From contig NC_085868.1 in NCBI RefSeq assembly GCF_034702125.1, forward strand, positions 40,629,359 to 40,693,358: a DNA stretch of 64,000 nt. Reading direction: 5' to 3'. The notes under the pieces were generated by a model, which worked only from the letters and a program-made list of their open reading frames with translations, made no database searches and was not told where the DNA came from. Shown here in pieces: positions 48,520-60,555 of the stretch (position 1 is the first letter of the stretch; the number at the start of each line of letters is the position of its first letter). This stretch comes from Engraulis encrasicolus. Taxonomy: Eukaryota > Chordata > Actinopteri > Clupeiformes > Engraulidae. The position numbers and the translations under genes were made by a program.

Positions 48520-50251
48520 TGTCTGGTCTCAAAACTCAAGATGGAGTTGAGTTTTGAGTTTTGAGCTCTCTGTCTTATGGATGATTCTGTATCTTGCTTC
48601 TGTGCTGAACTGGTGGTTCAAGAGTGAGGATAATAGGGGTGAATGAATTGGGACTACTAAAGACAGCACACTTTTGATGAGATAAGATAACTTTAATTTG
48701 TACCCAAAGGTCGATTTGATGCACAGTTAAGTGATCTTCACTTATACAAAACACGTTAAACATTTAGGACACACATAATAACATATACAGCACAACATAC
48801 ATTGACTTTAGGGGTGTGCAACATTTATTGTGTAGGTCTTACACATGTTGTCAGCTGATCAAAGTGCATGTGATTTTGCATGGGGGGTTGCATTGCATCT
48901 GTTCATGGCATGTGGTTTGTGGGTAAAAGTGTGTGTGTGTGTGGCAGGAGGGTGTTTGATGGAGTTTCTATCCGCACATGGCATGTAGTGCTTGTGGGTA
49001 AAGGTGCGGGTGGTATAGTGGGTGGTGTGTGGAAGGGAGTGTGCAGCTGTGGGTGTGGTGGGAGTTCCGACACCTGTGTGCACGCGTGTGTGCATGTGCG
49101 TGCGTGCATGAATATGTGTGTGTAAGTGAGTGTGCCACTGCGGCGGCTAGTGTTATGTTTAAGACCATGGGGGGTGGGAGGTGGTTGGTTCTAGTGTTAT
49201 GTTAAAGACGATGGGGGGCGGGATGGGTGGTGGTTCAGTTCTGGTATGTTGGAGCGAGATTAATGGCATGAGTGACATAAGTGAAGGCCTCCTGGGCTCT
49301 CTGACTGCCATGGGCGGGCTTAACCTCGGAAGCCCCAGCGGGTCGGCGAGGAGCCAAGAGCTCAGACATGTTTATCGTTCACTCCCCAAAGCCAAGAGCA
49401 AGAGCCCCGGCTGCAGTGCAGTGCGCTCGTTTACCGGCGAGATGACAAGACGTGTTCTCACAAAGGCAGGCAGCGCGCAGTAAAAATCTCACATCAATTC
49501 ACCGCTCCCTTGTTGGACCGACCGGGGAGGGAGGAACGAAAGCAGGGTGCCTTTGGAACTACTGGGCGGTGCAATGAGTTTAAAGACCTGTCTCAGGTGT
49601 GGGGTGCTGTTGAGGTATTAGAAGTGACCTTTGGGTTATTTATGAAGTACCCAAATAAACATGTTACGTGTCCAAACATTTTTTCCCCCGCACTCATGAT
49701 TGACGGTTAGGATTTTTTTTTTACTGAACTAAAAAGACAAACCAACGAGCTCACACTAATGTCCTCAATATTCAAGTTGTGTACGATCTGTCTCGTTGTT
49801 GTCTAGTTTGATACTGTGCACCGTTCCACCAATGGAACACTGTAATAGTCGTTGAAAAGACTTTACGACCATTGCACTACACTACTATGTTACTACCAGT
49901 AATACATTGCCCTATGACTTGGTCATTGCCATTCTGGTAACATCATATTTTTAACAGGGGCCATATTGTAGCCTCTTAGTGCAGATGGGGTCGCCGGCGG
50001 GCCTATTCACTATTTGCTGAAAATACTCAACTACATCATAACAACATTGCTGTGACATTACAGAGAGCCTTAAGTAACAGATTAAGACATAGCCATTACC
50101 ATTTTGGAGACAGTACGGTTATAAAATCGGCCCTGCGCTAAGAGTATAAGAGTTTAATGATGTTTAGAGTGTTGTTGCCTGGTAATGGCACCACTTCAAG
50201 CTAGACAAAACAAATTTTAAGGTTTGGTGCTCCTCGGTTGTGTGCTCAGGC
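48520..50251. other. mmp11 intron 1, central stretch
   Basis: A GT/GGTG-rich low-complexity block (about 48880-49145) and a TAGCCCCTTAATG family copy (about 49805-49990). No gene seen. Confidence 0.5.
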
Positions 50252-50259
50252 CACTCCAG

Positions 50260-50615
50260 TAGGGCTGTAACGATATTGTATCGAACCGAGAAATCGTGAT
50301 ACACAGAGTCAGGATACTGTATCGCGATACAAGGAGGCAGTATCGTGATACCCCCTTTCAACGTTTTGATACCCAGCAGCCCAGAAAACAACCACATGAT
50401 ATTAAGTGATAGTGCTTCCATGCATCATCATTATTACATAAAAACTTTTACATTTTTAGTAGTCTCTTGTAACTTATTCTACCTATAAACTATCATAGTT
50501 TTTATTCCTAAAGTTTATAATGTTGGCAAATGTGAAATCGTGACGTGTATCCAACCGTAGGTCATGAATCGTGATACAAACCGTATCGTGAGTTGAGTGT
50601 ATCGTTACAGCCCTA
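50260..50615. mobile_element. hAT element TAGGGCTGTAACGATA, copy 1
   Basis: Ends TAGGGCTGTAACGATA and TATCGTTACAGCCCTA; exact duplication CACTCCAG at 50252-50259 and 50616-50623. Confidence 0.93.
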
Positions 50616-50637
50616 CACTCCAGTATTCAGTGGTCCT

Positions 50638-50933
50638 CAAAGAGTGGTCCGCGAGATACCTCAAGTGGTCCACAATGGGATTTCTACAAATTTATCAGCG
50701 TTTCCAAGACAAGCTGGCATTGGCTATACTTTTATCATTATAGCAAATCAAAACATATCTAAACTTGTTCTGTCACTGTGATAAGTAAGTAAGTAATCTG
50801 CATCACTTGAAGCTGCAACACTAGAAGTTGTAGTGTGAGCAAGCCCGTCAATTCAGTTGACAGGTGAATCCTGAAAAAAATATTTCAGGACAAAGTGGTC
50901 CTTCCTTGGTCTGAAAAAGTTTGAGAAACATTG
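50638..50933. mobile_element. hAT-like element, diverged
   Basis: CAGTGGTCCTCAAAG and TTTGAGAAACATTG; same family as 63542-63838. No clean duplication. Confidence 0.7.
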
Positions 50934-51566
50934 CTATATGTCAAGAAGACAGGACAAAAACAACCTCTACAAGGCTAATTGCTGAAGTCTCCCCTCGAAC
51001 GCTTTTGTTTACCTGACCACTGTTGGTCCGAGTTGACATTAGTCTGAGAAATGTCCTTAGCAAATTGCTGTCTCAGCCATGACTCAAAGCAGTGGGGGGT
51101 AGCGGGAGGGGTGGGGGGGTTTCCACAGATAAAAAACATCACGTGTAGCCAAAAAGTAAACGTCCCAGACAGGCTCCATGAGGGTATTTTGTGTGTCTGA
51201 GGGGCATGGGATGCGATGCTGGAGAGGACTGTGGTTGTGTGTGTGTGTGGGGTTTGAGTTTGAGGGTTTGAGTACTTTACTCCAGAGGGCTGGTGGGTGG
51301 GGGGTGTGGGGGTGGAAGATGAAGGAGGGGCATAGACGGTGGACAAATAATCGGTTACCTCCACTTTTGTTGTCCTATGCTCAGGAACGGCAAAGTGGTA
51401 TGTCGTTCATGTTGATAATGTGCCACTTTGGTGTAGTTAATTTGCGGTCAACATGATGCTTCAGCCAAAGTCAGGATCATATTGTAGTGTTTTAACTTTA
51501 AGTGTATTTAAGTGTTGCAGCCCCATACTCTCCTTGAATAATCTCAATCAAAAGCTGCTCCATTGG

Positions 51567-52130
51567 CGAGGTGCTGTGTTTCAGAAGGCTAAGGTGCCTT
51601 ATCATCAATCTAGGGCAGTGGTTCCCAACCTTTTTCTTAAGGGACCCATGTTTTTACTATTGTAAGTTTTGGTGACCCAACCACGTGAGCGCCCGCACGA
51701 GACGGAGTCACAAGATGCCCTCCGTTTCCTGCGAAAACTTATTTTAGTTATTTTATTCCTCAATTCATCTTTGGTCAAATATAGAATAAATGTTTAATGT
51801 AGCACTTACAATTTGTTGCGTCTATGCATTTATTAGTTAAATGCTTTGTCTTTTATTCAACATGGGCTATATATATTTAAAACGAAACCCCTTAAAATCA
51901 AGAGGGCTCAGCGACCCCCTGTGGATCTTTGGCGACCCATAAGGGGGGTCCCGACCCATAGGTTGGGAACCACTGATCTAGGGGACCCGGGTTCGAGTCC
52001 GACCCAAGATACATTTCTCGATCCCATCCCTCCCCTTCTCTCTCTTCTAATGATTTTCTGTCCCTCCCTCACTCACACATTCCTGTCGATAAAATCTATA
52101 ATGACCCCCCCCCAAAAAAATCTCAAGAAG
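51567..52130 (+). mobile_element. tRNA-derived SINE split by a hAT element
   Basis: The head (about 51567-51615) and the B-box GGGTTCGAGTCC after 51983 belong to one SINE. The 360-bp element between them carries an exact 8-bp duplication of SINE sequence. Confidence 0.65.
51616..51975. mobile_element. hAT non-autonomous element inside the SINE
   Basis: Termini CAGTGGTTCCCAACC and GGTTGGGAACCACTG; exact 8-bp target duplication ATCTAGGG at 51608-51615 and 51976-51983. No transposase frame. Confidence 0.88.
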
Positions 52131-52246
52131 TTCTACACTGGTATGACGTTATTAATTACTCATTGTCTACATAGATTTCCAACATCTGTTCTTCAGAGCA
52201 TCAGAGTTACCGGTATGTGATTCAGTAGGAGGGAACGAGCGAGCAT

Positions 52247-52434
52247 CAGTGTTGCCAGATTGGGCGTCTGCGGGTAAAAACGGGAAAAATTGGCCATTTG
52301 CCGGGTTTTTTTCCAGCCGTTTTGGGCCCATTGAAGTCAATGTAATTTGTTGAATTTGGACGGAATTTAGCGCATTTTGGCGATTTTTGAGAACCTTTTG
52401 GGCGGGATTTGGTCAGACACATCTGGCAACGCTG
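52247..52434. mobile_element. CAGTGTTGCCAGATTGGGC element, copy 2
   Basis: Inverted ends CAGTGTTGCCAGAT and ATCTGGCAACGCTG, exact 8-bp duplication GCGAGCAT at 52239-52246 and 52435-52442. hAT-type by duplication length and CAG end. Confidence 0.85.
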
Positions 52435-52698
52435 GCGAGCATGTTTGCTTTACAGCGGTGCGATATTGTTATCTCTGGTGATCAAGGCTCTGTCTGACCT
52501 GTTGGCCTGACCTCTGTTGAACCCGAGACACCCATGTGTTTTTTCTTGTGTCTGTGGAGCCCTAAATGCATGCCTGTCATGTGCTGTGAGACCAAATGAG
52601 GTTGGATGGCCGATTTGGTTCCTCAGCAAACACTCCACTGGTGTTGACAGACCTTTTCACTTCACCCTTCCAACTTAAAGCTTAGATGTAGCTGTTCG

Positions 52699-52702
<4 letters not shown>

Positions 52703-52760
<58 letters not shown>
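52703..52760 (+). repeat. (CT)n microsatellite
   Basis: CT run of about 58 bases. Confidence 0.95.
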
Positions 52761-52761
<1 letters not shown>

Positions 52762-53414
52762 ACTCTGTCAATCCCTCTCCCCACCCCCCAGTGGTTCAAA
52801 AATATACACTGTTAAAACAAACTATTCCAGTGGTCAAATGTTTGTAGTTTTTACAACATTACAACTAAACTATTTTGAATAGCATGACCAGGCTGAACGA
52901 ATCTTGATTGACAGTTTAGAATGGTGTTTTTTTTAGCGGGAGAACCACTGACAAAGAAGTACACTTGTTTTTTTCATTCCCTCTTAGCTGATAAGCTTAT
53001 TCAGTAGTCCACCCACTACATTTAAGGAAAGTGACCTGCTTGCGGCGTTCCACATGCCCCGCTAATGCAGTCTAGACTATAGATTAACCTTTTCATTCAG
53101 CCAGTCGATTAGACAACAGGGAACAACAAAACCCTTGTGGTTACTACTCACTTGCCTGCAGGGCATTGTCAAACCCATTTTGACGACAATCCAGAGGTTG
53201 TCATGCTCAAATGGAATAAATATTGTATTGTGGCGGCGAATAAACCCCTGGATATATAACCCTAACCCTAAGCTGGATAGGATATCCCGGGGTTTTAAAA
53301 CGCGGTGCTGTTTTTTGTGCTGACATTGGGAAAAGGGGAAAGACAAAGCTGGAAAACAGAGCTATGGTGTGTGGGGGAAGTCCCAGCAACAAAACACTGA
53401 GGATTGTTGTATAC

Positions 53415-53791
53415 TAGGGCTGTAACGATATTGTATTGAACCAAGAAATCGTGATACAAAGAGTCACGATACTGTATCGCGATACAAGGAGGCAGTGTCG
53501 TGATACGCCCTTTTAATGTTTTGATACCCATCAGCCCAGAAAACTATCACATGATATGAAGTGATAGTGCTTCCAAGCATCATCATTATTACACAGACAC
53601 TTTTTTTTTTTTTACAATTTTAGTATAAGAGAGAGTATACTCTTATAACCTATTCTACCTATAAACTATCATAGTTTTTATTCATAAAGTTTATAATGTT
53701 GGCAAATGTGAAATCGTGGGGTGTATCGAACCGTAGGTCATGAATCGTGATACAAACCGAATCGTGAGTTGAGTGTATCGTTACAGCCCTA
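53415..53791. mobile_element. hAT element TAGGGCTGTAACGATA, copy 2
   Basis: Same ends and nearly the same interior as copy 1; exact duplication TTGTATAC at 53407-53414 and 53792-53799. Confidence 0.93.
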
Positions 53792-54001
53792 TTGTATACT
53801 GTAATGCAGAGTCCCGGTGTGACAAGTGAACCATTTTCTCCTCCTGATGCCGCCTCGGGGCTCCCTTTTAGCAACGCTATCAAGTTCAGTGTGTCAACAA
53901 CACGTCGTCTTCGCACAGCACAGCACAGCACAGCACAGCATGCATCTCTGTCTCAGCTTGCCCCTCAGATATTTGTGTCTATTTGTGTATCTATTTTTTT
54001 T

Positions 54002-54004
<3 letters not shown>

Positions 54005-54072
<68 letters not shown>

Positions 54073-54219
54073 AGAGCTGGGTTGTGTTTTGGTGAGAGTA
54101 CATTGAATATGATGTTGAATAGAGAAGCTGTGGCTTGTTTTGTCATATGTTTTAAGCCTTGTTTGCTAGCCATTCATGTGTCCTGTATGAATGGAAATAA
54201 ATATGTATTGAGAGAGAGC

Positions 54220-54258
<39 letters not shown>
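54005..54258 (+). repeat. (CT)n and (GA)n microsatellites
   Basis: CT run 54005-54069 and, about 140 bases on, a GA run 54209-54258: complementary tracts that could pair in RNA. Confidence 0.93.
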
Positions 54259-54259
<1 letters not shown>

Positions 54260-54861
54260 CAGGTTTTTAAAAACTTTGTTTGCCATCCATGTGTCCTGTA
54301 TGAATGGGAATAGGTATGTAGATAGAGCACTTATCTGTCGTGTTGTTCATGTTCTTTCTGCCACTGCAAGGTCATTGCATTCAATCTTAAAGGCTTCCTA
54401 CTGGCACGAGCTAATACTCAGGTCTAGGCTATGTAGTCATAAAAGAGGCAAAAATTAAAACCCTTGTAGCCAAAGGCTCCGGTTTTATGGCTGCTCAAAA
54501 GCAGTTTGTGTGCTTAAATTACAGTTTTAAAATTGCCTTGAAGCCAGCGCGGCGGAAGTATTTTTTTTAAAGGGGCTAAAGGGTGGGGGGGTCGGATGGT
54601 GGGGGGATGGGGGGGGGGTGCTGTTGGAGGGAATAGAATTCCAGCTACCCACATCTCGACTCACACCACCAAGCAAGCCCAAGAAAGAAAGAAAGAAAGA
54701 AAGAAGGAATGATATAAGGAAGGAAAGAAAGAGAACGAACAAGACCCCTCCAAGGTGCTTCTGGCAAAGCACCAAGCTGTAATAAAGTCAAGCAGGAGGG
54801 GAGGGGGGAGGGGGGGGATTTAAGGACTGGGGTAGACCAGGGCATGCATCTGTGTACAGGG

Positions 54862-55017
54862 CCACTGACAGCTTTGGCCAGGCCCAGGACAAAGCCATTT
54901 GAAATGTACACCCCCACCCCACCCCAATACAAACAATGTAATGAAGACCCAATTCTGGGCCCCCCCCCATTCCCTGGGCCCGGGACAGCTGACCCCTTTA
55001 CCCGCCTATGTCGGCTT
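54862..55017. mobile_element. copy of the ~160-bp mini-hAT family
   Basis: GGCCACTGACAGCTTTGGCC and GGCCCGGGACAGCTGACCCC match the family. Confidence 0.65.
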
Positions 55018-55524
55018 CCTTGTATGACTATATAAGACCTCAATAACCCTCCTCCCTCCATCCCCACCTCAACCTCCAGCCAACCCTCCTTCCTCCCTCC
55101 CTCCAACCCGGCCAATTAACTCAGCCGTTTCCTCGGAATTCTGTGGAGGAAATTGACTGTGCTAATGTTTGTGGGAGACCTCTGTGTCCCGGAAGCTTCT
55201 ACAGTATTTCTACTTTTTTTTTGGTTTTTCTTCAAAAGTCCCCAATGACACGGAATTGGAAGTGTGATTAAAGTCATTACTCAGGGAGATTTTCCTGTTG
55301 ATTTTTTTGGCTTGATTTAGGATAATACTGTTTATTGTACTATTTTCATTGCAGTGAATATTATCAATGTGCATTCATGATCTGAATCGGCCTCACTCTA
55401 TTGAATATGGATGACTTGGCAGAGAATGCACTTGAATTTTGAAAGGTGTGATTATTTTGCACACTCATAATGCACGTTACGCCAGTGGAATGCTGGAATG
55501 CTGAAAATGCTTTACTACACACGC

Positions 55525-55643
<119 letters not shown>

Positions 55644-55817
55644 ATTGAAGACCATAGGCCGAACGTTGTGTCTCGATAACTTAACTGCCATTGGCAAGAA
55701 CAGTGTGTGGTTTCCCTCACTCGTACAAAAGCAAGTTTATACTAGGGGCCTTGTCTTAACGCATTAGCGACTGTCCTGTCTGATTTATGGTTTTCGTCTG
55801 ATTTATTTTCTTTGCAG

Positions 55818-56134
55818 AGCTGGCCAGAGAAATCCCATCACTTCGGCCTGAAGAAGAGAGGCAGACTCCCACACGCTCAGGACACTGTGAAGGATGAGTC
55901 GGGCTTAGTCATCAAGGGCAGCCATCACCATGGGAAGTCCACCCATGCCTCCTCCCCTGCCCATGGGAGCACGGAGCTCAGGAATCGGCCCCGCTGTGGC
56001 GTACCAGACTACCCAGGCCAGAAGGGAGGCACAGGGTACCTCCCGACGGCCGCGGGGGGCCACGGGGCGCGCCACCGCCGTAAGAGATTTGTCCTCTTCG
56101 GAGGACGGTGGGAGAAGACGGACCTCACTTACAA
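55818..56134 (+). CDS. mmp11: mmp11 exon 2: propeptide with cysteine switch and furin site
   Basis: Acceptor TTTGCAG precedes 55818 and donor AA|GTAAGA follows 56134; 317 bases, residues 40-144 plus two bases. Known role of the family: secreted zinc endopeptidase of stroma and tissue remodelling, activated inside the cell by furin, unlike most MMPs. Seen here: a low-complexity His/Ser/Lys propeptide, the cysteine-switch motif PRCGVPD at 97-103 (Cys99 would bind the catalytic zinc), a furin site RHRRKR at 124-129, and then the mature N terminus FVLFGGRWEKTDLTY, which matches MMP11. The catalytic HExxH, hinge and hemopexin exons are not in the remaining 7.9 kb, so they lie beyond the right edge. 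The intron right after this exon contains decayed copies of the exon end. Confidence 0.92.
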
Positions 56135-56142
56135 GTAAGAAG

Positions 56143-56508
56143 TTAAAGTGATACTGTCCCATTTTTGGAAATAAGCTTATTTTACACCTCCCCTTGAGTT
56201 AAATAATAGGGTTTTACCGTTCTCATGTACTTTCAACCCTTCTCTGGGTATGGCAGTGCAAATTTTACCTCCATGCTAGCAGTTAACATTGGGTCCTATG
56301 AGACCAGCTCGCGGCTAACTGGTCTCATAGGACTCGCGGCTAACTGGTCTCATAGGACTCAATGTTAACTGCTAGCTTGGAGGTAAAATTTGCACTGCCA
56401 TACCCAGAGAACGGTTGAAAGTACAGGAGAATGGTAAAACCCTATTATTTAACTCAAGGGGAGGTGTAAAATAAGCTGATTTCCAAAAATGGGACAGTGT
56501 CACTTTAA
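56143..56508. mobile_element. TTAA-target fold-back MITE, 8 bases after mmp11 exon 2
   Basis: TTAA edges; AAAGTGATACTGTCCCATTT pairs with AAATGGGACAGTGTCACTTT, and pairing goes on nearly to the centre, where CTCGCGGCTAACTGGTCTCA is duplicated. It splits the first unit of the exon-end tandem repeat. Confidence 0.9.
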
Positions 56509-56584
56509 CCTTTTCAAGAACACACCGACTTTTCCCCTTTTCAATATCCATGTAATGCAATACTAAAGACATACTGTAGTAGCC

Positions 56585-56910
56585 CAAAAGATTTGGACGG
56601 TGGGAAAAGAGGGACCTCACTTACAAGTAAGAGGTTTACAATTTAGAAAAGCACCCCCAATTTTGTTTCCTGATGATATACACATTGCACATCAATATGC
56701 AAGTTGCAATGCAATGGTAAAGACATGTAATAGCACAAACGATTTGTCCCCTTTGGATGACAGTGTGAAAAGACAGACTACTTACAAGTAAGAGGTTGAT
56801 CAATGCACAACTCTGTCGAGAACACAGAGGATTTGCCTTCTTTCCAAAACGCCATGCCCAACGTTAATGCAGTTGTAGAGATGTCATTTAGTAGTTATTA
56901 CATAATTTGA
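56585..56910 (+). pseudogene. two decayed tandem copies of the mmp11 exon 2 end with splice donor
   Basis: After exon 2 the same pattern recurs twice. Copy B (from about 56586) reads AAAAGATTTGGACGGTGGGA and goes on to CTCACTTACAAGTAAG, with donor GT at 56627; it keeps the exon's frame (KRFGRWEKRDLTYK) but lacks four codons. Copy C (from about 56737) has GATTTGTCCCCTTTGGATGA and ACTTACAAGTAAGAGG, donor GT at 56788, and has an in-frame stop. The intronic bases that follow each donor are also related (GCAAT..TAAAGACAT). No convincing acceptor precedes either copy, so I do not call them exons. Confidence 0.75.
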
Positions 56911-57240
56911 AACATAGCTAGTTCTAGTAGGATGTGCTCCTTTTCACTGTATTCTCAATTAAGGTTATCTTGGGATCTTGACCATGCACCCACCCACCTT
57001 AGGACAGTGTTCAAGCATTAATGGCAGCAGCAGCTAAATACATAATTTCCCTGCTCCAATCCAAATAAACTTTAGTGGTGTAGCTTTGCTTTTGTAGCTC
57101 TGCTGTGATCCGCTAGACAGCCATTCATTTCATGATGGAGGGAGAACTGAGTACCTCAGATGTTCTCTGCCCTTTGTGTTTGAGCCCACAGGAAACTTAA
57201 ATCCAACAGTATTCTGAGAATATATGGTCCCATTTTAGTG

Positions 57241-57607
57241 TTAAAGGGACACTGTGTGAGATTTTTTGTTGTTTATTTCCAGAATTCATGCTGCCTATTC
57301 ACTAATGTTACCTTTTTCATGAATACTTACCACCAGCATCAAATTCTAAGTATTCATTATGACTGGAAAAATTGCACTTTTCATACATGAAAAGGGGGAT
57401 CTTCTCCATGGTCCGCCATTTTGAATTTCCAAAAATAGCCATTTTTAGCTGCAAAAATGACTGTACTTGGACCATACTAGAAAATATTTGTTTATTACTT
57501 AGTAAACTTCCATGTAAAGATCAAATTTGGCAATAGGCAGCCCAGTTTCAATAAGCAGCATAGTTGCAGTACCTTTTTTGACCATTTCCTGCACAGTGTC
57601 CCTTTAA
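57241..57607. mobile_element. TTAA-target MITE, copy in mmp11 intron 2
   Basis: TTAA at both edges, ends AAAGGGACACTGTGTGAG and CTGCACAGTGTCCCTTT. 367 bases, the same length as the copy at 59745. Confidence 0.88.
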
Positions 57608-59744
57608 ATTCAGCTCTTTCGGCAGCACAGCCCTCGATGTGGACATACAGTAAGCTCTAGAACAGTGTTAAATTCAACTCTCAATTGGGAGACCGTAGCC
57701 CCACATTGCATGCCGTTCCACAAGAGGTCACTGAAAAGTTAACTACCATTGTACTGCTGCACTACTATGACATAACACAGAGCCTTTGGTAGTGCACTAC
57801 GACTTGTGTCATTGCTGGTAACAGCAAATTTATAACGCTGTTTCTCAACGGGTTACGTTGAGTGGCACCACTCATGAAAGTGTTGAACTAACACCGCATT
57901 GTTTACTGTGTTGGGCTCACAGTGAGTTATGGCAGCCACAAGGTCACCTCACCTAACGAAAATACGACTACCAATCATCATGGTGGGCCAGCATACGTAC
58001 CGTAGTTGTCCTCTATCCTACGGGGTGCCTTTTGTTTGATAGGACAGCGAAGGTGGTGACAGATAGTAAGTCAGAGAGAGAGAGATGGAGGTGGGACTGG
58101 ACTGGGCAATGACCCAGGGGCCGGATTTGAGTCCCCATAGGCCACCCGGCCACCCATGGTACGTTGCACCAGCGTGCCGCGCCACAGCACCCTGATCCTT
58201 TGCCTTTGTGTGTGTGAGTGAGTTGGCAGGCTTCGCTGGAGCCAGACAGCATAGATAATGCTTGGACTGTATTAAAAAGTCTTGTGACTTGTGTATGTGA
58301 ATGTAGCCCGGAGCTGTCTGGAGTAACAGGCACCAAAGGCTCACAGTTCAGTCATGCTGTCCATTAGATCACAGGAAAACATGTAGTGTCATTTCAACTC
58401 TTAGAGAGTACTCAGGGGCCAAATACACTCTGGAAGATGTTGAATACGACTCTCTAAGTGTTGAATTAACCCTGCATGCTTTACTGTGACACCCTAAGAA
58501 AGGGAGCACTGCTGCAACCAGAGGATTTCCGTAATGCCCCACATGAGTCTCACAAAGTCCCCACCCCAACATCCCTCCCAGCTTTCACTTGTATTTAATA
58601 TCAATTTACATGTTGACCCAAGTCGACCGACCACCTAGGAGGAAAGAGTAACTCTCTGATCTGATGCAGAGTTTCACTGCATCTCTCCATACCAGGCCCC
58701 GGCGGCATTCAAAGGCTTTGGTGACAGAGCTGTGTAATATAGAAGTTTTGCCTGGGGGCTAATTAGAAGGCTCTGAGGCCAACTGGAAAAGTACAGTGTG
58801 GGCTGGCTGTAATCCTCCTGAGTTTCCTCAATCTCGGCATGTTCAAAAGACAACATCTCAAGCTGTTTTCCCGACTCGTTTCGCACTTGTTTCGCTGGTG
58901 TGCTTTTTCAAAGGCTTTGAGACAGGCATGATTTTGTGTATTAACTAAGACATCCTTGTCTTCACCGCTAATCTTTCTTCTTTCCTGGAGTTAATTGCGG
59001 CTTCAAGACTAATGATAAACAGTGGGCTTTGGGCTTAAATCAACTTGGCGTTTTACTGCTTTTGAAGGACTTCTGGAACTGGGCAGGTTGACCTCCCCCC
59101 AGAAGACTTGTCTGCATCCAGCCAGCCTGCCTCTACCTCCCTCCCTCCCTCCGTTTCGTGCTTCCTTGCCCTGGCTAATGTTTTGACTCAATTGTCTCTT
59201 CCATCTCAGTCAGAACAGAAGGAGGGTTTTTTTTTTAGCACCGGACATTGCCCATCCTCCTCCCCTGTAATTTTGAGTCTCAAGGGTCATGACCCCTCTC
59301 TGCCAAAAAAAGAGAGAAGCCAACGGTTAGGTGGCCTTGCATTGCAGTGCAGTGGACCATGCAGCGGCCTTCGACTAGTGGCCCACGTGGTTCTACTTTG
59401 CACCATCACCCCTCTCTGTGTTAGGTATGAAACAGCAAAAAACTACTTAATCATAATGTGTTTTTAATATAAATAAAGAGTAGAGAGTAGAGTAGAGTAG
59501 AGTAACTTTATTGATCCCCAGTGGGAAATTCAGGTTTCCAGTAGCTTACATAAATACACAAATACCCTACACAAATGCCCATATGGTGATTTCAAGACAC
59601 AAATAACACAGGAATAGTCAGGGAGGGGAAAATAAAAAATAGTAAAGGGTAAATGGGTGGGATTTTGGGGAGGGTTGTTCAGTGAGTGTATTGCATAATT
59701 GTAATTATATTGTCTTTTTTCTGAAGAAAATCAATGCAAACTGT
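57608..59744. other. mmp11 intron 2 between MITEs
   Basis: Apart from dispersed-repeat pieces, a reverse SINE (58013-58192) and a TAGAG-tailed L2-like fragment (about 59480-59540, ACTTTATTGATCCCCAGTGG), nothing is recognised. No catalytic-domain exon of mmp11 was found. Confidence 0.5.
58013..58192 (-). mobile_element. tRNA-derived SINE, reverse orientation, diverged
   Basis: Minus strand head GGTGCTGTGGCGCGGCACGC, B-box-like GGGACTCAAATCC, and tail CTATCAAACAAAAGGCACCC correspond to the SINE family at 3311 and 60556. Confidence 0.65.
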
Positions 59745-60111
59745 TTAAAGGGACACTGTGTGAGATTTTTAGTTGTTTATTTCCAGAATTCATGCTGTCC
59801 ATTCACTAATGTTACCCTTTTCATGAATACTTGCCACAAGCATAAAATTCTAAGTATTCATTATGACTGGAAAAATTGCACTTTTCATACATGAAAAGGG
59901 GGATCTTCTCCATGGTCCGCCATTTTGAATTTCCAAAAATAGCCATTTTTAGCTACAAAAATGACTGTACTTGGACCATACTAGAAAATATTTGTTTATT
60001 ACTTCGTAAACTTTCATGCAAAGATCCAATTTGGCAATAGGCAGCCCAATTTCAATAAGCAGCATAGTTGCAGTACCTTTTTTGACCATTTCCTGCACAG
60101 TGTCCCTTTAA
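59745..60111. mobile_element. TTAA-target MITE, second close copy in mmp11 intron 2
   Basis: TTAA at both edges and the same termini and length (367 bases) as 57241-57607, with few differences by eye; the two are 2.1 kb apart in the same orientation. Confidence 0.88.
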
Positions 60112-60555
60112 AGAAACAAAAATGTAAAAAAGGTAATTGTGCAAAAAAAACTTTCTGTGAGTTGGGATAGACCATGTGCAGAAAACATACAAACACAAAA
60201 ACAAACAAGAGTGATATAGCTATGGCAAAGCAAAGCATAATTTGATAGTAAATGTTTTTTTTCCATATCATTTTGTTATCATGACTAGTGCTGTCATAAC
60301 ATAGGACTGCGCAGAATCACATGTGGAAGATAGTGAGCTTTCTAGTAACAATTAATGGACACTCATTTTGGAATGGACAGAATATGAGGAGGAAAAACGC
60401 CAAGTCATTGTTCATTGTACATGACCGGTTACAACTGTCAGTTTGTATAGCTTTTGTTTAAAGGGCGTATTCACACCAGGAAAGTCCGATAGTGCACTTT
60501 CTTTTTGTCCGGACCAAACGGGGTAGGTGTGAATCCGCCCTAAGTTTTCATCCCT

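Noticed and set aside
53262..53272. CCCTAACCCTAA, possible interstitial telomere repeat
   Set aside because: Only two units, not above chance.
56585..56626. Copy B as a real alternative mmp11 exon
   Set aside because: Frame is open but no convincing branch/pyrimidine tract and acceptor precede it; kept as a finding to test.
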